A DNA stretch of 64,000 nt from Euborellia annulipes (GCA_023213315.1 JAKCPI010004294.1:1-64000); one strand, 5' to 3'; counted from the first letter of the stretch, positions 46,040 through 58,308 are shown. Made by a program: numbers and translations. Notes: generated from the letters alone by a model not told the origin.

Positions 46040-46915
46040 CAGTGGTTCCCAACCTTTTTTGACCCATCGCCCCTTTCTGGAGGTTGACTAACACCTATCG
46101 CCCCCCTTTACATTTTCATTGTATGCCTAATTTTAATTTGAAGTAAAGTGTAAATAATAAAGCAGTTTTATTATTTTAAACAATTTTCTTACCGTAGGCC
46201 TATATACAGGGCCGCAGACAGACTTGACAGGCCCCGGGGCTACTTAGTAATACGCCCCCCCCAAAAAAAAAAAAAAAAAAAAAGTTTTTTTTTTTAGTAT
46301 GTAAAAGGCTATTGTGGCCTTCATGCCAACACTTTTTTACATAGTTTTTGACACAACTTTGGAAATAGTTATACATAGCTTACAATATTTATTTAAATAA
46401 AGTTATATAAAATTTTTTCAAAATTTCCTAAACAAAGAGTTACAAAGTTTTAATTTATCGAGGCCAGATCTGGACAGAGGATTTCCGGGGGAATCTGGGG
46501 GTATGGAAAATTTTTTGAAAATTAGCCACTGAAATCTGCATTTTTAGCTATCCTGAGTCTTGAAAAAGAACAAACTTGATTTGAGCTTAAAGGGCTTAAA
46601 AAAAAATTCAAGAAAATGATTTTTTTAATTGAAATTTAAGATTTGAGCTAAAAGTGACGTTTCAATTTTAGATTGGAATTATCTTCAGACTATTTTATTT
46701 TTATGATAATATTTTGTCCTCTTCTATCCTGACCATCCTGTAAATAGGAGATTTTTCTCTTTGATTTTTATTTTTATAAATTTTAGTAAACTAATAATTT
46801 TTCTCCCTTTGAATACTCATCACCCCCCAATCGCCCCCCCCCGCTTATTTATCGCCCCCCTGAAAACCCAAATCGCCCCCCTTGGGGGCGATCGCCCCCA
46901 GGTTGGGAACCACTG
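46040..46915. mobile_element. hAT-type non-autonomous element, 876 bp
   Basis: Starts CAGTGGTTCCCAACCTTTTT and ends AGGTTGGGAACCACTG. The 8 bp duplication CTCTAAAT is at 46032-46039 and 46916-46923. The core holds another hAT-like left end (CAGGGCCGCAGACAG, about 46208) and a C-run with A-run, so a further decayed element may be nested. No transposase recognised. Confidence 0.88.
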
Positions 46916-48112
46916 CTCTAAATAATATTACTCAGTTTTTTTTTTTTTTTTTTTTTTTTCATTTTATACGAATTTAATTTCACTTTTCATTTTATCCTTG
47001 TTCTTCTTTTGATCTTATATAGATCTATACTGTATGTTATTTGAGATTTCGTTAAAAAAACATTTTATATTTTGAAAGTATTGGAACTTTTAATAAGGAA
47101 ACAGATATTATGTCCTAGACATTTATCTGTATAATAATAACATTTAGATTTCAATGAGAATGAGAAAAAAAAATGTTCTCTTTAAATTTATTTGATATGG
47201 TGCAATAATTTAGAAAATAAATACTCTAATTTTCTTGGTAGAATAAGCATTTACTTATGATGATGAGAAATGCCGAATATTTCGCAGGAATTAGCAAACC
47301 TGTTCAAGAAACAGTCGATCATGCCAAAGTGTTTTTGCTAAGGCCAAATCTAACAATGTTTGGCTTATTTAAGACTTCGTACTTTACTTTACTGTTTCTC
47401 ATTTCACTCAAATTCAAATGGAATTCATCTAAATTATCCATACCTCAAATGCATATTGACATGGATGCCGTCCATATATGTGACGTAATCTCCAATGAAC
47501 AGGAGCAAATATAGTATTTAACGAGGTTATAGTAAAACAACCTTAGTTTGTCTTACTTCATTTGTTTACCTATTAAATTATTAAATTTCTCATGGCTGCA
47601 AATTGCCTTTCTTTAATAACCCTATTTATTTTTTCTTTAGAATGTATTTAACGGTTTAATTTCATTTCACTCTATTCATTTTTTTTATTTGTGGAGTGTG
47701 TGATTCGAACCTCCTCTACTACGGTAATGATCATATTTGAATCGAAGTAGACAAAAACGTTTTAAAGCATCAAATAATTTTTGTGGTGAAACAAAAAACT
47801 CATTGTTTATAAAATTTTTATTAGGATGTTATTTTGACTCAATGTCATATATTTTGTGGGATTATTCATATGTATTTTATATTGTATAAAACTACCTGAT
47901 TTAGAATGTTTTCGTTTACACTCAAGGAACGGTAGAAAAGCTAAGTGAAACACTCTTGATTTTGTTTTAAAGAGACCACATAACATATAAAGAGTCGATC
48001 TGAGAATAATAAATAGATGTCATAATGACAGTGCACTAACTTGTTCCCTTTTTAGGTATCTAAGGCCATTTAGACCCTGCTCCTATATTTCATAATTAAA
48101 ACTTAGGTTGGG

Positions 48113-48735
48113 AAAGAGCAAGTGCAGGACAATCAAAGAAAAGAAAGGCTTTTTATGCCAAGGAGACGTTTCGAACAAAATTTTTTGTCCATCCTCAGTC
48201 CTTGTAGGCTTATATTTATTTTAGGCATAAAGTTGTAATTCTTCTTGATGCACAAAAGTCCGTGTACAGTGAGCTCCACAATTAAGTCCCCCACCTGATA
48301 GCTAGAGCCTTAAATATATGGTATAGTATATGGTGTAAAGTAAAATAATTTTAATGACCGAAAAGGTAACTATACCATATACTTAAGGCTGAAGCTATCA
48401 GGTAGGGACTTAATTGTGGCGGTCACTGTACATTTTTTTAAAAGGGAGAGTGTTTAAATCGACGTGAGAGTCTTTTTTAAAAATAAACTAAAGTCAGTAT
48501 TAAAACAACGTAAGTCTTGAAAAAAAATCTCATGTCGTTTTAAACACTCGCCCTTTTAAAAAAATGTACATGTGCACGGGCTTTTGTAACTCAAGAACAA
48601 TTACAATTTGTGCCTAAAATAAATATAAGTCTATAAGGATTGAGGATGGACGAATAAATTTTGTCCGAAACTTCCCCGGCATTTGACATACAAAGGCTTT
48701 TTTCTTTGCTCCTCCTCTACCTGCCCTTTCACAAC
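48113..48735. mobile_element. large palindrome with CTGANGA motif in both arms
   Basis: Left-arm sequences such as AGCAAGTGCAGGACAATC, ATATTTATTTTAGGCATAAA and TTTAAAAGGGAGAGTGTTTA recur inverted on the right, centred near 48500. The left arm (reverse strand, about 48171-48212) has CTGAGGA-T-GGACAAAA-loop-TTTTGTTC-GAAAC. The right arm (about 48645-48680) has the same motif, GATTGAGGATGGAC, decayed. A Tc1-type MITE sits in the left arm only. Confidence 0.75.
48267..48428. mobile_element. Tc1/mariner-type MITE inside the palindrome
   Basis: Starts CAGTGAGCTCCACAATTAAG, ends CTTAATTGTGGCGGTCACTG, is flanked by TA on both sides (48265-48266, 48429-48430), 162 bp. The arms extend through CTGATAGCT / AGCTATCAG and ATGGTATAGT / ACTATACCAT. 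Confidence 0.88.
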
Positions 48736-50640
48736 TTATAACATCAACAGCAACTTCTCTCCTGATTGAAATTAAAACTCACTGACTAAGAACCTTTTAG
48801 TTTTCAATCAAATATTTCATACTATCATGGGGAGTTTCATTTTCAAAGAACAATTTCTCGCAAAAAACATGACATGGAACCTTTTTGCTTACATCGATTC
48901 ATTTATCATAACTTCTTGCGTTCTTGCCCCATTTGTTATTTTAATTATTAATTAACTCATCCCTTTATTTTTTTCTATTTATTATTAATTCATTTTTCTA
49001 CTTAGTTTCTTCTTTAGTTGATAAATTTAAATTTTAATTAATTTTTCTCGAGCATGTTCATTTTCAAAGTCCGAGCTCTTCCCTCTTCCCCCTATTCGCA
49101 GTTTAAATTTTACTTGACCAACAAAGAGTTCGGTTCAATTAGAAAAATCAATAAATTTTTTTTTCCCATTTAAAAAAAAAATATTTTCAATAATAAATAT
49201 TAATTATTTACTTTAGATATTTTCATTTTTTTTTTTTTTTTCATATTAATTCTTTTCCAAATATTTAGGTATAATTTCCTTCGGGAGATATTTAATTGAA
49301 TTTTTTTTTCTCTTTTATATTTACTTTTTTTTTTATTTATTAAAAAAAGTTTCAATAACTTTATTCTCTTAAGTGAAAAAAAAATTAAAAACCTTTTATG
49401 CAATAAATTTGTACGAGAAAAAAAAAACTTGCTTTCGAAATCCTTTCGTTTTTCCCAGTTCTATTATTATTAATAGATCATTTATAGATTAAGGCAAATT
49501 TGCATTTGATTTAATTGCTAGAAATACTGAAAGGAAAGATACAAGGTTTGCATTTGCTAATATTCAAGTTAAGCGACATTAATTCGAAAAAAAATAATAA
49601 GATTTCGAAATTATAATACATTTTTATAATCATAAAACTTTTCTCATTTATTTCCTGCTCTCTTTAATTTAATTAAGATTAAAGTAGATTTTGTTTTAAA
49701 CCGACCATTCTTTGTTGAAATCAATTTATGTTAGTAAATTTTTAAATTAATAATTTCTTATTTTATGAGAAATTTATCATAAATTATATTTTATCTATAT
49801 ATTGCACATACCAAAGTACACTATGAATCAATCTGAAAAAGTTTCAATCTATTTTCAGTTTGATAATATAATCATGTTATCTCCAACCCATATACTGCTA
49901 TACATCACCGTACATGTGTCCATAAACAAAGCGATATCTTTTCCGAGCAGTCAGCAGCTGATAAGATTTTTCCCTTTCTGTCCATTCCAATTCGGAATGT
50001 TGGAATAGATAAGTGCGGGTCGAATTCACGTTTCTTCAACTCGGCATCTAATAATTCTTCCTTTTCTTTGAGCCCACCAAAAACCATCTATAATCATTGT
50101 ATTTAAAGAAAGTGAATGTGAGGAAATTGGAAACGATTATTTCAAAATGACTCGTTGGAGACTATCTGACCCCTACGTAATTCGGCAATTTTTTCTTCAA
50201 ATATATTTCTTAATATTACAACTACAAAGGATATTCATATCATAAGTCTTTCTTAAATAGAACACGGGATTTTATTTTTTTTAAAAATTGATTCCCATTT
50301 TATTTTTATTGTTATTCGGTATACCGAATCATAGAATCAAACTTGTAAGCAATTCTAATAAATTTTCTTTTTAAATTCAATTCTTAGTTAAAAAGATAAT
50401 GGTTTTTACTTTATCAAAAATATGGTTTTAGACCACAAAACTTTCAATATAACAAATAAATGTATGATTTATTTTTGCCTGTAAGTTAGCGTCGCCTGAC
50501 CTCCGGGTGTCGAACTCGGGATCTCCAGACTACCCGGGGTCTTGATGTGTTTCCTTTATAAAACAAATTATTTATCTCATTCTTTTTATTCAGTTATGAT
50601 TAATAAATAAACTTGTTTTTATATTTCATCAAATTTATCT

Positions 50641-50758
50641 TTTTTTTTTTTTAAATTTCTTGAGGGCATTTAGACCCCATTTCAATCGATGGGTAACCAA
50701 TTCAATTTAATCCAATCCCTAGCTAATGCTTTACCCCTGAGCCAAGGGTCAAGGGTAT
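50641..50758 (-). mobile_element. SINE-C copy
   Basis: Oligo-T, GAGGGCATTTAGACCCCATT and GGGTAACCAATTCAATTTAA, then the head GCTTTACCCCTGAGCCAAGG. ATTTATCT occurs on both sides (50633-50640 and 50759-50766). Confidence 0.6.
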
Positions 50759-51258
50759 ATTTATCTCTTTATAGCACCATTTGTATTATACATAAAATAT
50801 ATAAGGTTATTTTCAACCCTTAAGGGAGATTTGTCTAAATATCCATTGAATAAACAGAATGTTATTATTATAATAAATATAAACTGTAATATGGTCTTTG
50901 TGTTTACTTAGCCCACAAAAGGCAAAATGGAAAAGTTGAATAACATTGTAATAGATCTTCTTAAACAAGAGAAAATAAGAAACATTTTTGAACAGGTAAA
51001 AACAGAACTGATTATTATACTCAAGTTTTACTTTCAAATATTAGACCTATTATTATAAAAAAATAAATGAAAAAAAAAAAAAATAAACGTACCAATTGCA
51101 ATATGAATGGATGTTGAATAAAAATGCGTTTTGTCGCCTAATGATTGCTATTCAATTAAATTTATCATTTTAATTTATTAAAAAACAAAATTCGATGATA
51201 AAACGCCTTTTTACTCAACATAAAAGAAATATATATTTAGGGCTAATAATTAATTAAT

Positions 51259-51419
51259 TTTTTTTTTTTTTTTTTTTAGAAAAACATTCGCACTTTTTTC
51301 TCATTCACACTCACACTCACACACACATTCACACAGTCTTTTCGGCAACTCAGGTCATATAAGACATTTACGATAGGTAGCCGTTATTGATTTAATATAC
51401 CTATATGGGGTCCAGGCAT

Positions 51420-51461
<42 letters not shown>

Positions 51462-51622
51462 ATTCACACTTTTTTCTCATTCACACTCACACTCACACAC
51501 ACATTCACACAGTCTTTTCGGCAACTTAGGCCATTTAAGACTTTGACGATAACCGTTGTAATATAATATTATCTATTATGGGTTCAGGCATTTCTATTTA
51601 AGCAGGCATTCTTATTTAAGCC
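51259..51622 (-). mobile_element. SINE-A, 5'-truncated, hosting another SINE-A
   Basis: Outer copy: oligo-T, ATTCGCACTTTTTTCTCATT, TTTTCGGCAACTCAGGTC and GGTCCAGGCATTCTT. After the nested copy it resumes with AGGCATTCTTATTTAAGCC. Confidence 0.85.
51424..51603 (-). mobile_element. SINE-A nested in SINE-A, 10 bp TSD
   Basis: Inner 5'-truncated copy ending CAGGCATTTCTATTTAAGC. AGGCATTCTT, part of the outer SINE, is duplicated at 51414-51423 and 51604-51613. The inner sequence closely matches the truncated copy at 104-288. Confidence 0.9.
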
Positions 51623-51739
51623 TATAATTAAAATTTAAACTTATATTCAATTAAATTTTGTTTTGGCCCGCCGGAAGCTATCGATACATGTATTTAATAA
51701 ATTTATAAAAGTCAAATGGCCTCTGCAGTCGTACCCTGG

Positions 51740-51995
51740 TAGGAATACACAATTGGGCCAAGCCTTGGACCAGGCTTGGACCAATCGTGCCGAGCATTGG
51801 GCGAGGCTTGGGGCAAGCCTTGTCTAACCATTGGGCGAGGCTTGGTCCAAGCCTTGGAATGATAACAATGTACCCAGCCTTGGGAATCAAAAAAACCAAG
51901 GTTGGCCCAAGCCTAGAAAATCAAAAAAACCAAGGTTGGCCCAAGCCTTGGAAAACAAAAAACAAATGGATGGTCGATCCAAGCCTCGAGGAAAA
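51740..51995. repeat. array of CCAAGCCTTGG-type short inverted motifs
   Basis: About ten variants of CCAAGCCTTGG / CCAGGCTTGG / GGCGAGGCTTGG occur in 250 bp, in both orientations. A direct repeat of GGTTGGCCCAAGCC follows AAAAACCAA twice. It is GC-richer than its surroundings. Function unknown. Confidence 0.75.
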
Positions 51996-52290
51996 AAAGT
52001 TGTTTCTCGAGAGATTTGAACTCGCTTTTTGGTTTTGTTCTTCATTTGTCAATGCCTTTACGCTCTCGTACACAATTGTTATATTGATATGACTCTTTTT
52101 TAAGTCATTATAATGACTTTTTTCTAAAAAAAAAAAAAATTTGTTTTTTGATTAAATCAAGGTGAAGACTCTCCTTGGAAAGTAAAATTTAATAACTTCA
52201 TTTTCTCTTCCGATTAATGGACATCAAACTTATTTTTTCTGTTTGAATGTAATTAGCAATATCATTATTGATGAAATAGGTACTTTTTAA

Positions 52291-52425
52291 GGTGCGCGTC
52301 CCGGGGTTCTGGTTTTGAGAGGTTCCAGCGGCCACAATTTTGAAGATATTGACTTCAATTTTTTTTTTAAATATTTAAAGCTATTTAAAATATCTACAAC
52401 TTATAGAAGCCCTTTTTTTGATTTT

Positions 52426-52458
<33 letters not shown>

Positions 52459-52701
52459 AGATTAATCACATTAAATAAAAGATATTTTTAAAAAATTCGG
52501 TCTTTATCTTATAGATAATTAAATTAATAATCATTGTGTTAAAGAATAATTAATTTTTTGCCTTTAATTAATTAGTTGGAACCTTTCAAATGAAATGGAA
52601 AAAAATGCTTGTTTCTCTATAAGAAAAACTAACGCCATCTCTTGCCGCCTAGAGTAACCAGCTTCTGAGTCGTCTACTAACGGTTTTTCGAGACGCGCAC
52701 T
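52291..52701. mobile_element. TTAA-flanked element with RGTGCGCGTC ends
   Basis: TTAA (52287-52290) then GGTGCGCGTCCCGGGG. The right end GAGACGCGCACT is followed by TTAA (52702-52705). A TTAA target is typical of piggyBac, but the inverted ends are only about 10 bp and lack the usual CCC start, so the superfamily is tentative. No coding sequence; a long A-run is inside. Confidence 0.65.
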
Positions 52702-53763
52702 TTAATCTTCGTATTTTGTAATCTTTTGATTTACATCCTGAAAATAAAATAATGATTTATATTTTTCTATTTACTTAAAAAGAAAAAAAAAAAAATTCTC
52801 TTTAAGTATCTCATTCGACAATAAATTTTTGAATAAATAAAATACAGTGAACAAAAAACACGCCCTTTATTGGATATTAAACAAATTTCAAATAATATAT
52901 ATTTTTTATGAATTTCGAATAATTTATTCGTTTTCCTCCCTCTATAATATCTTATTACCGTATGTATAGCTTTATCTTAAAAAAAGGCCAAGAAATTCTT
53001 TTTTTCATTGATTTTATATTGTTTATTATATTAAGGTTATATTACTTTATACATTTTTATTTACTTAAAGTCTAAATCTAAATCCAATAATAAGGCCCTG
53101 GCCATTATTTCTTTTTCCTAATCTTATCAGACGTAGTTTCTTTTATGAAATAATCCTAATTCAATATCTTTAATTTTCTTTTTTAAACAATATTCAACTC
53201 TATCATTTTCAATTAAAAAATATTGTAATTTAATACTCATTGTAAACATTTCATATTTTTGGACTCCTCTCTGAACCAACAAAATGAGTCAAAATAAAGT
53301 TCGCTGGTTATTCATCATATCAGATCATCCCCCTCTCCAGCAATCCATGACATTCATCCACTCATTATATAATTTATCATTTCATAAAACATTTTATTCT
53401 CTCTTTTTCCTTAAAAATCCTGGCTCTATATAAAATAGTCCCCTATTCTCTGTTTCCTTTTACATGTACGTATAAGGTGTCCAAAAATATATTCGCCCTA
53501 AATCATATGGAATTCTGTGCCACTCCTACTTCAAATTTTATTACATTGAATATTTTTTATTTAAATTTCCCTTTTCTGCTACAGAAGCCATTAGGATTTA
53601 TTGTACAATATATATTATATAATTAATACTGTTGGCTACCGTCGGCCAACCTAAATTCAGCCGTGTTCTTAACAGCAACGATCTTGGTGGCTGTTGAACT
53701 TTTCTTTTGCCAGGCCCAATATATTTAATATTGTAGTTGTGGCTGTTGAGTTGTATCAAGCAG

Positions 53764-53935
53764 GGCCGGAACTAGGAGATTTTTTTAGGGGGGGGGGGCA
53801 AAATTTAATTTGCCGCTCCCTCCTTAAAATTTTCTATACAAAATTCATATCATTTTACCTTTTTTTTTAGTAAATCTTCTTTAATTGCCGCCCCATGATA
53901 TCTGCCGTCCGGGGCACATGCCAGTCTCTGCTTTC
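53764..53935. mobile_element. hAT-like left-end fragment
   Basis: CAGGGCCGGAACTAGG followed by a G-run resembles the left ends of hAT MITEs. No matching right end or duplication found; TATCTGCCGTCCGGGGCAC may be degraded body. Confidence 0.4.
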
Positions 53936-54018
53936 GCAACCCTTCCTTGATAATATATTTAAGGAGTTCAATGAGGAAGGCAGCCAGCAGAAATAAAAAA
54001 CTTAAAAACTTATATTTT

Positions 54019-54061
54019 TCGTCGACATTTCGGAGGCGCGTCGCTCCCATCTTCAGGACGA
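54019..54061 (-). repeat. CTGANGA...GAAA hairpin motif
   Basis: Reverse strand: CTGAAGA-T-GGGAG-loop-CTCC-GAAATGTCGACG. The stem again differs from the other copies. No inverted partner seen here. Confidence 0.55.
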
Positions 54062-55254
54062 AATAATTGTCGAAAAAGAAATGAAGAATTTTATAATATG
54101 TGCATAATATATGCACAAAACGTATGTTGCGCATAGAATTTAACAAAATAGCAATTGTATGATGGATTAATTAAGATGTTAAGGTGTATGGTATAACAGC
54201 TCCAAACGCCGACCAAGATAGGCCAAAATAGATAAAATCTAATTTCATTATTAATTTTCCCGTTGTTCTCAAATATTGTTAATAATATTGATAAAAGGTG
54301 TTTGTATCACTCAATTGTGAGATAAAAAAGAAAAGGAAAGTATTAAATAAAAAAAGAAAATAAAAAGATCAATCTTCATTTCATGATCTCCTACAATAAA
54401 AGATTCTCTTACATCTAACTAAAGGGAACTAAATTTTTTTTTATTAAGAGTAAAAAAAAATGCAGGAGAATAAAAGAAAAACCTGAATAATAAAATGTTT
54501 TATTCGATTTATGTTTAATATAACTAAATGAAAGAGAAAAATTATTCAGGAATACAATTTCAAATACTATCTCTGTTCATCTGTTTTTTTTTTTTTTTTT
54601 TTTTTTTTTATATGTATAGGTCTCACTTTTTGAGAACCCACTCTAACTTTGGGTCGTGGACACGTACATCTAAATACACCTCGAGAAGTTAATGCCAATC
54701 CTCGTGTTCACTTTAAAAATTTTTAAATTATAATTATTTTATTAATTTGTGAAAATAGATAATTAACTATGTACTCTAATCATAGATATAATTTAACTTT
54801 TATTTATTTTAATATTTTCTATTTCAAAGAGATAAATTATTTTACCTCATATTTATAATAATCTTACCATTAAAATTGAAACATTAAAAAAAGAGGTAAT
54901 CTAATATTAAATGACAGATCGTTAATATATTAAGTGCATTTAATTGATCAAAGGTTCATCATAAACCACAGAATTCTACGCTTTTGAGTCAAACAGGATT
55001 TAAAATTTATTTAATTTTCTGAAAACATCAAGGGTTAGAACTTGTTAATTTAGAGTTGGAATCGTTCTTTTTTATATAAGCCTATATAGTGTACTATATA
55101 TTAATTACATAAAAAAATAAATACATTTACTTTTTAAATATCTACGAGTAATTATTAAAAAATAATTTTATTTTATTTAATACAGGCTATAGGATTTATT
55201 TCGGATAAAATAATTCTTGCCTGAATAATTCAAATGAATGATTTTCAGACTTAC

Positions 55255-55560
55255 AATTACATATATTTGTATTTATGGCAACAATTTCTTCTATGAAGTA
55301 CAAGAGTAAAATGTGATTCATCCAATTTCAGAAGTAAAATGAGAATATACATTTTAAAGAGTATCTAATGAATTGATTTATGAATTTTAATCAAGTTGTG
55401 GATAATTTTGAAAAACAGAACTAAAAAAGTACATTAGTAAAGTACTAGTATACTTTGGCCAATCTTATTGAAATTTCTCTCGAGTCTTGAGACATAAATA
55501 CTTCCTTAAGTATAAAATTTGAGTACCAAGAGATTTTTGGTTCTTGAGTAATTTACATAC
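55255..55560 (-). mobile_element. R-family fragment, strongly diverged
   Basis: Shares TACAAGAGTAAAATG, AATGAGAATATACATTT, AAAAAGTACATTAGTAAAGT and ACTAGTATACTTTGGCC with the family. No ends. Confidence 0.6.
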
Positions 55561-56055
55561 ATTTTTTGATATTCCTCTTAAATTCATTAAATTCATTGTG
55601 AAATAGAACTAAAATTCAAGCTAATAAGGGGTAGACTCTTTTAATGGCAATTTTAAGAAAAGCAATAAAACAGGCATTTAAAACCAATAAAATCTCTTTC
55701 ATTATGAGATTTTACCTGGAATTGATATTCGTAGAAATTAGAATTTTTTTCACAATAAATTCATTGAATTTCAAGTGAAATATAAAAAAATGTGTAGGCT
55801 ACTAATTGATAAGTTACTGTTTATGTAAAATATAATAATAATATCAATACAATACATAGGAATATTAAAAAATATTAAATATATCTATGACTAATCAAGC
55901 CCGAATCGAATCAATTTATTGAATATACTGTATCTTTATAGATCTCGAAAAATATTTAACTTTAAAAATATAAGTACAGTATAGATAAATATATACTTCA
56001 TTAGATTTTTCTTTGTGCAATATACACCAACTTTATTTTCCTTTTTTTTTTGCAG

Positions 56056-56244
56056 GCATACTTCCGCGAGTTCCACATCGAGAGGTTGGACCGGCCTTGG
56101 CAGGCATTTACCGGCTCATGGTCCAGGGTCGGACTCGCCCGACATATGGGCATCAATGCCTCCTACGTAGCTGCAAATTATTGTTATGTTCTCGTACGAT
56201 TGGCGAGACATCGGGTGTCCAAACGACTCGCCTCCACCTCCGAG
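56056..56244 (+). CDS. next exon of the Torso-like protein
   Basis: 189 nt (63 codons, phase 0 at both ends) between TTTTTTTTTTTGCAG and GAG|GTAAGC. It encodes AYFREFHIERLDRPWQAFTG then SWSRVGLARHMGINASYVAA and ends RHRVSKRLASTSE. It joins in frame to the exon at 36716-36917. GC-rich codon use and both consensus splice sites support a real exon. The NAS sequon fits a secreted protein. In Torso-like this would be the start of the MACPF region. Later exons lie beyond the window. The identity rests on recognition of the family, not on a search. Confidence 0.7.
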
Positions 56245-57485
56245 GTAAGCTCCCCTAAAAAAAAATCTATTCTAGTCAGCCATAGCCCTATTTATTCAGC
56301 CTGTCATCAATCATTTTTCTCAAGTGGTCGTCATCGTTTTCGAGTAAAAATCAATCAATCAATGTATTTGATATTTTCTCTCATTATACTGATTTTAGAA
56401 TCACTTTAAAACAATTTGTAAATTTGAATTTTTTAAAATAATAATATATCTTTTTTTTTTTAAGAATAAATGACTTATAGAGGTAATAGATTCCAAAATT
56501 ATTTAATTATTAATATAAATTAATCACGCCACCCCTAAAGGTTTTGCTGCTTACAGTAGCGTGTTAGAGCAAACCAAAATGTCTCCTTGCTGGTATAACA
56601 ACGTGCGACAATTAAACAAATCAATTCTCTCGGTAGAAAAATGCAACATCAACTGCATATATAGGGTCCGGTGGCCTCCGATTCCCCGAATAGGCTAGAG
56701 ATCCTGGGTTAAATTAGTAGAAATGAATAAAAATAGATATTGCATACAATATAATTGTAGTAGAACCTTAGAAGAGGGTTGCATTTAATAATTATTGACG
56801 ATATTTATTCATATCGACAATATTGTTCTGTAAATATATTTGAATCCTTAAGGGAATTCAAGAAATTTTAATCCGCTTTCTATAACTGAGGAAATACAAG
56901 AAGACGCGACAAAAGTCTTTCTCCAAAACTTCCCTCTTTTTAAATAAATATTCTAATGGAGAATAGAAGCTATGGGAACGTTTGTGTTAACTTCAATGAA
57001 TACTAATTACATTATTCATACTACATTACTAATTGCATTATTCATTGAAGGTAACACAGATGCTCTAATGCCCCTTTCCTTTCTACACCATTAGGCATTT
57101 TTTATTGTTGTTACATATATAATTGACACCTATATAATGAATATTGTATCAAATCTGGCTAGGTTATGGCAATAGGAGTATGCCTTTAAACAGTATCATT
57201 GAGGTCTATAAATTAAACATTAAATCGCTTTACATCTGTTAATCATTTAAAAAAATTAATTTTCCGCGATTGCTTCCTTTTCCAAAATGAATTCAATGCA
57301 ATATGAAGAATTTTCTCTAAAATATTAGTAGCTAAATATAAATTGCGTTATCTCAGATTATTTACCTTAAGCTTGCAAAAAGAAAAAAAAATATAAAGAA
57401 GTCGCCCCCACATTATTCTGTGGTTTACTTCCGGAGGTGTGTTCCCTGGGAACTAAATATTTTCTTATAGTAATTTTATTATTTT
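56245..57485. other. intron sequence, AT-rich
   Basis: Follows the donor at 56245. A weak inverted repeat TGTTAACTTCAATGAATA / TATTCATTGAAGGTAACA lies at about 56984-57057. Nothing else recognised. Confidence 0.5.
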
Positions 57486-57680
57486 TTAACTAGGTAGAGC
57501 TGAAAAGGATGGAATTTTTCAATCAATGCTCAAATAAACTGTCCATTAGCTAGTCAATATTAGAAAGTTTGAGAGATATGTTTGTGCTTAAGATTGGGCA
57601 AAATTGCACCCCCTGGAGTCGAACTAGGACCCCCACGCTTTCGCGGAGGGTGAACTACCCTTATCCTAGGGCGTCGGCCC
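57486..57680 (-). mobile_element. SINE-B, tRNA-like repeat, copy 2
   Basis: Same order as at 43284-43490: AACTAGGTAGAGC, GAAAAGGATGGAATTTTTC, AGATATGTTTGTGCTTAAGA, TTGCACCCCCTGGAGTCGAA and ACTACCCTTATCCTAGGGCG. A box-B-like GTTCGACTCC lies on the reverse strand. Confidence 0.75.
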
Positions 57681-57721
57681 AATAAGCACAATATCTCGCA
57701 TCTGCCTATTATACTAATGAA

Positions 57722-58308
57722 TAGAGACCGGACAAAAAAGCATAAAAAAATGGGAAAAAAGTGCTTAAAAAAGCATAAAAAATTTGAATAAAAAGTTGTT
57801 AAATAAGCATAAAAGTTGAAAAAAAGCATCTCATAAGCAATTTTTACTCATAACAATGGCGTATACAATTTTTTTTTTAAAGAAACTAAATTTATTCCGC
57901 CCCGCCCTGCGAAAAATATTGTTTTTGCGGAACCAAATTTTTTCACCCTGCGGAAAAAATTTTTTTTACAATGCTATAATTTTTCGCACTGCGGGGCTTT
58001 TGAATTTTTTTTTTTTTTTTGGGGGGGTCCCCCTTCCCCCCCTTATTCAGGTCCCTGTTGTATGCGTGTGTGAAAGGGAAAAAAGTGTTTTTTAATAAAA
58101 AAAAAAAACAAAAATTATAAATATTCGTAAAATAAGTTCAAATAAGCACGAAAAGGAAAAAAAGCATAAAAACTCAAAAAAAAGCAAAAAAAGCATAAAA
58201 AATGCAATCTCAATGCACTTAGTTTTTCCTAATTCGTATAGAAATTAAATATCTAATGGTTGCTTATAAAATTGAGCAATAAGCATTTTGCTTAAAATCC
58301 GGTCTCTA
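57722..58308. mobile_element. hAT-type element with TAGAGACCGGA ends
   Basis: Starts TAGAGACCGGACAAAAAAGC and ends ATCCGGTCTCTA, perfect 11 bp inverted ends. The 8 bp duplication CTAATGAA is at 57714-57721 and 58309-58316. The interior has many AAAGCATAAAA repeats and a G/C-run segment near 58020-58040 that may be another nested piece. Confidence 0.9.

Larger units (their letters stand above)
36918..56055 (+). other. 19.1 kb intron of the Torso-like gene
   Basis: GTAACC at the 5' end and TTTTTTTTTTTGCAG at the 3' end; the flanking exons join in phase 0. It contains a mariner relic, many SINEs, hAT MITEs, a palindrome, a TTAA element and an R fragment, each listed separately. Remaining stretches (36918-37961, 39590-40675, 41330-42067, 44136-45514, 46924-48050, 48740-50460, 52706-53760, 54070-55254, 55561-56055) are AT-rich with no gene seen. 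Confidence 0.75.

Noticed and set aside
47257..47514. 85 aa open frame in the intron
   Set aside because: No recognisable domain, no splice or repeat support, and AT-rich codon use like its surroundings.
51787..52092. 101 aa frame with repeated GPSL/WPKP-like peptides
   Set aside because: The peptide repeats simply reflect the CCAAGCCTTGG DNA motif; all frames and both strands show it.
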